A stretch of 6,596 nucleotides of DNA from Thermoanaerobaculia bacterium (GTDB lineage: Bacteria > Acidobacteriota > Thermoanaerobaculia > UBA5066): the NCBI GenBank assembly GCA_017999215.1, contig JAGOBQ010000240.1, forward strand, positions 1 through 6,596, given 5' to 3'. This document shows, piece by piece, positions 5,668-6,596 of this stretch; position 1 is the first letter of the stretch; every line of letters starts with the position of its first letter. The translations under genes were made by a program, and so were the position numbers. The notes under the pieces were generated by a model. The model worked only from the letters and a program-made list of their open reading frames with translations, searched no databases and was not told where the DNA came from.

Positions 5668-5703
5668 TCTGCGGCCCGCGGCAGCGGCTCCGCCGCGGGC
5701 AGA
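5668..5703 (+). other. Third GC-rich stem-loop before the symporter gene
   Basis: CCGCGGC (5676-5682) pairs with GCCGCGG (5692-5698) around a 9-base loop. After a 3-base bulge, TCTGC (5668-5672) pairs with GCAGA (5699-5703). It ends one base before the palindrome at the symporter start. It may add to termination or lie in the symporter's promoter region. Confidence 0.35.
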
Positions 5704-5716
5704 CCCGATAATCGGG
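5704..5716 (+). promoter_or_regulatory. Perfect palindrome with embedded -10-like hexamer at the symporter start
   Basis: CCCGAT-A-ATCGGG is a perfect 6-bp dyad around a single A and ends one base before the ATG. It contains GATAAT (5707-5712), a 5 of 6 match to the sigma-70 -10 box, which would start transcription at or beside the ATG. No convincing -35 or Shine-Dalgarno site is visible. It may be an operator overlapping a leaderless promoter. Confidence 0.35.
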
Positions 5717-5717
5717 A

Positions 5718-6596
5718 ATGCCCTCGGACACGGTCCTCCTCCTCACCGCGATGGGCGCCTACCTGGCGCTCACGATCGGCGTCGGCCTCTGGTACTCGAG
5801 GCGCAGCGCCCGAGGCGCCGAGGCCTATTTCCTCGGGGAGCGCGGCCTCGGGCCATGGGTCGCCGCGATGAGCGCGGAGGCCTCGGACATGAGCGGCTGG
5901 CTCCTGATGGGGCTGCCGGGGGTCGCTTACTGGAGCGGGGCGGGCGAGGCGGCCTGGACCGCGATCGGTCTCGCGCTCGGCACCCTCGCCTGCTGGAGCC
6001 TCGTCGCGCGCCGCCTGCGGGCCCACTCGATCGTCGCGGGGAACGCGTTCACGCTTCCGGCCTTCTTCAGCGCCCGCTTCCACGACCGACGACGCCTCCT
6101 CTCGACGATCGCCGCGGGAATGCTCCTCTTCTTCTTCTCGATCTACGTCGGCGCCCAGTTCGTCACGTTCGGCAAGCTCTTCGGCTACGTCCTCGGGATG
6201 GAGGGCCTCTACGCGCGGATGGTCGTCTTCGGCGCGATCTTCGTCCTCGCCTACACGTTCGTCGGCGGCTTCCTGGCCGAGACGATGTCCGACTTCATCC
6301 AGGGGACGCTCATGTTCTGCGTCCTCGTCCTCGTCCTGGCGGTCGGGACGGCGAAGGCCGGCGGCGTCGGGGCGCTCCTCGCCGAGCTGGGGGCGATCCC
6401 GCGCTTCACCGACCTCTTCGGCGTCGCGACGCCCCTCGACGCCGCCGGAGCCGCCGTGACGGCCGCGGCCGGCAACGCCCAGGGGCTCGTCGACGGGAGC
6501 CCCGCGTTCGGTCCCGGCGTCGGCTACGGCTTCCTCGCGATCCTCTCCTGCCTCGCCTGGGGCCTCGGCTACTTCGGGATGCCGCAGGTCCTCCTC
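5718..6596 (+). CDS. putP: Sodium/proline symporter (SSS family), partial (C-terminus outside window)
   Basis: Inner-membrane Na+-coupled proline uptake carrier of the solute:sodium symporter family. The frame runs 293 codons to the right edge without a stop; the E. coli protein is about 500 residues, so somewhat over half is present. Hallmark SAEASDMSGWLLMGLPG (52-68) contains D57 and S59, matching the Na+-site D55 and S57 of E. coli PutP. D192 in TMSDFIQGTLM matches D187; Y143 in the SIYVG segment matches Y140; W281, Y285 and P289 in AWGLGYFGMPQ match the TM7 segment linked to proline binding. Predicted TM helices lie near 6-26, 46-69, 76-97, 128-155, 164-186, 192-212 and 268-290. The loop between the sixth and seventh (about 213-267) is longer and more Ala/Gly-rich than in E. 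coli. ATG 5718 is chosen for the family-typical N-terminal length; no good Shine-Dalgarno site precedes it. Proline is the likely substrate, but a related SSS substrate is possible. Separated from the upstream gene by three hairpins. Confidence 0.9.
   Translation, partial: MPSDTVLLLTAMGAYLALTIGVGLWYSRRSARGAEAYFLGERGLGPWVAAMSAEASDMSGWLLMGLPGVAYWSGAGEAAWTAIGLALGTLACWSLVARRLRAHSIVAGNAFTLPAFFSARFHDRRRLLSTIAAGMLLFFFSIYVGAQFVTFGKLFGYVLGMEGLYARMVVFGAIFVLAYTFVGGFLAETMSDFIQGTLMFCVLVLVLAVGTAKAGGVGALLAELGAIPRFTDLFGVATPLDAAGAAVTAAAGNAQGLVDGSPAFGPGVGYGFLAILSCLAWGLGYFGMPQVLL

Noticed and set aside
4470..6083. 537-residue minus-strand open frame across the DUF2202 and symporter genes
   Set aside because: Antisense of two clear genes; no domain in its translation, and it crosses three hairpins.
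1..6596. CRISPR array, transposon ends, tRNA or rRNA genes
   Set aside because: No regularly spaced repeats, transposase-like frames, long terminal repeats or tRNA-like cloverleaf were seen on either strand.

Overview
The window is very GC-rich. Its codons end mostly in C or G, its genes are close-packed, and it has no tRNA, rRNA, insertion sequence or CRISPR array that I can see. Gene content (a Tat-exported molybdopterin oxidoreductase, a sigma-54-type two-component system, a DUF2202 protein and a Na+/proline symporter) suggests a free-living Gram-negative bacterium with anaerobic respiratory capacity. Codon style and gene mix are reminiscent of Acidobacteriota (Thermoanaerobaculia-like) or Myxococcota. 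That placement is a guess from composition, not a demonstrated assignment.

Layout: (1) Bases 1-1728, minus strand: the N-terminal 576 residues of a PsrA/PhsA-type molybdopterin oxidoreductase, running off the left edge. It has a Tat signal and a [4Fe-4S] cysteine motif. (2) Bases 1729-1989: a divergent intergenic region. It holds a good sigma-54-type promoter candidate facing the oxidoreductase gene and three related dyad-like sites 99-151 bp upstream of the predicted start point. (3) Bases 1990-4492, plus strand: a two-gene operon of a membrane histidine kinase and an NtrC-family response regulator (receiver, AAA+ with GAFTGA, Fis-type HTH). (4) Bases 4719-5591, plus strand: a secreted DUF2202 ferritin-like protein with glycine/proline-rich extensions. 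(5) Bases 5592-5717: three consecutive hairpins that probably end transcription. (6) Bases 5718-6596, plus strand: the N-terminal 293 residues of a PutP-type Na+/proline symporter, running off the right edge.

How the genes may work together (inference): the kinase senses something in the periplasm and phosphorylates the NtrC-type regulator. The regulator binds the dyads in the divergent region and switches on the oxidoreductase gene from the sigma-54 promoter. The half-site TGTTTC, seen in two of the dyads, recurs upstream of the DUF2202 gene, so that gene may belong to the same regulon. The kinase's periplasmic domain carries a Gly/Pro/Arg-rich loop that resembles the low-complexity tails of the DUF2202 protein, a second hint that the two are linked. 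The symporter looks like an independent unit.

The most notable points are the sigma-54 circuit, the Arg in place of the usual acidic residue next to the phospho-accepting His of the kinase, the shared glycine-rich segments, and two genes (kinase, symporter) whose starts look leaderless.
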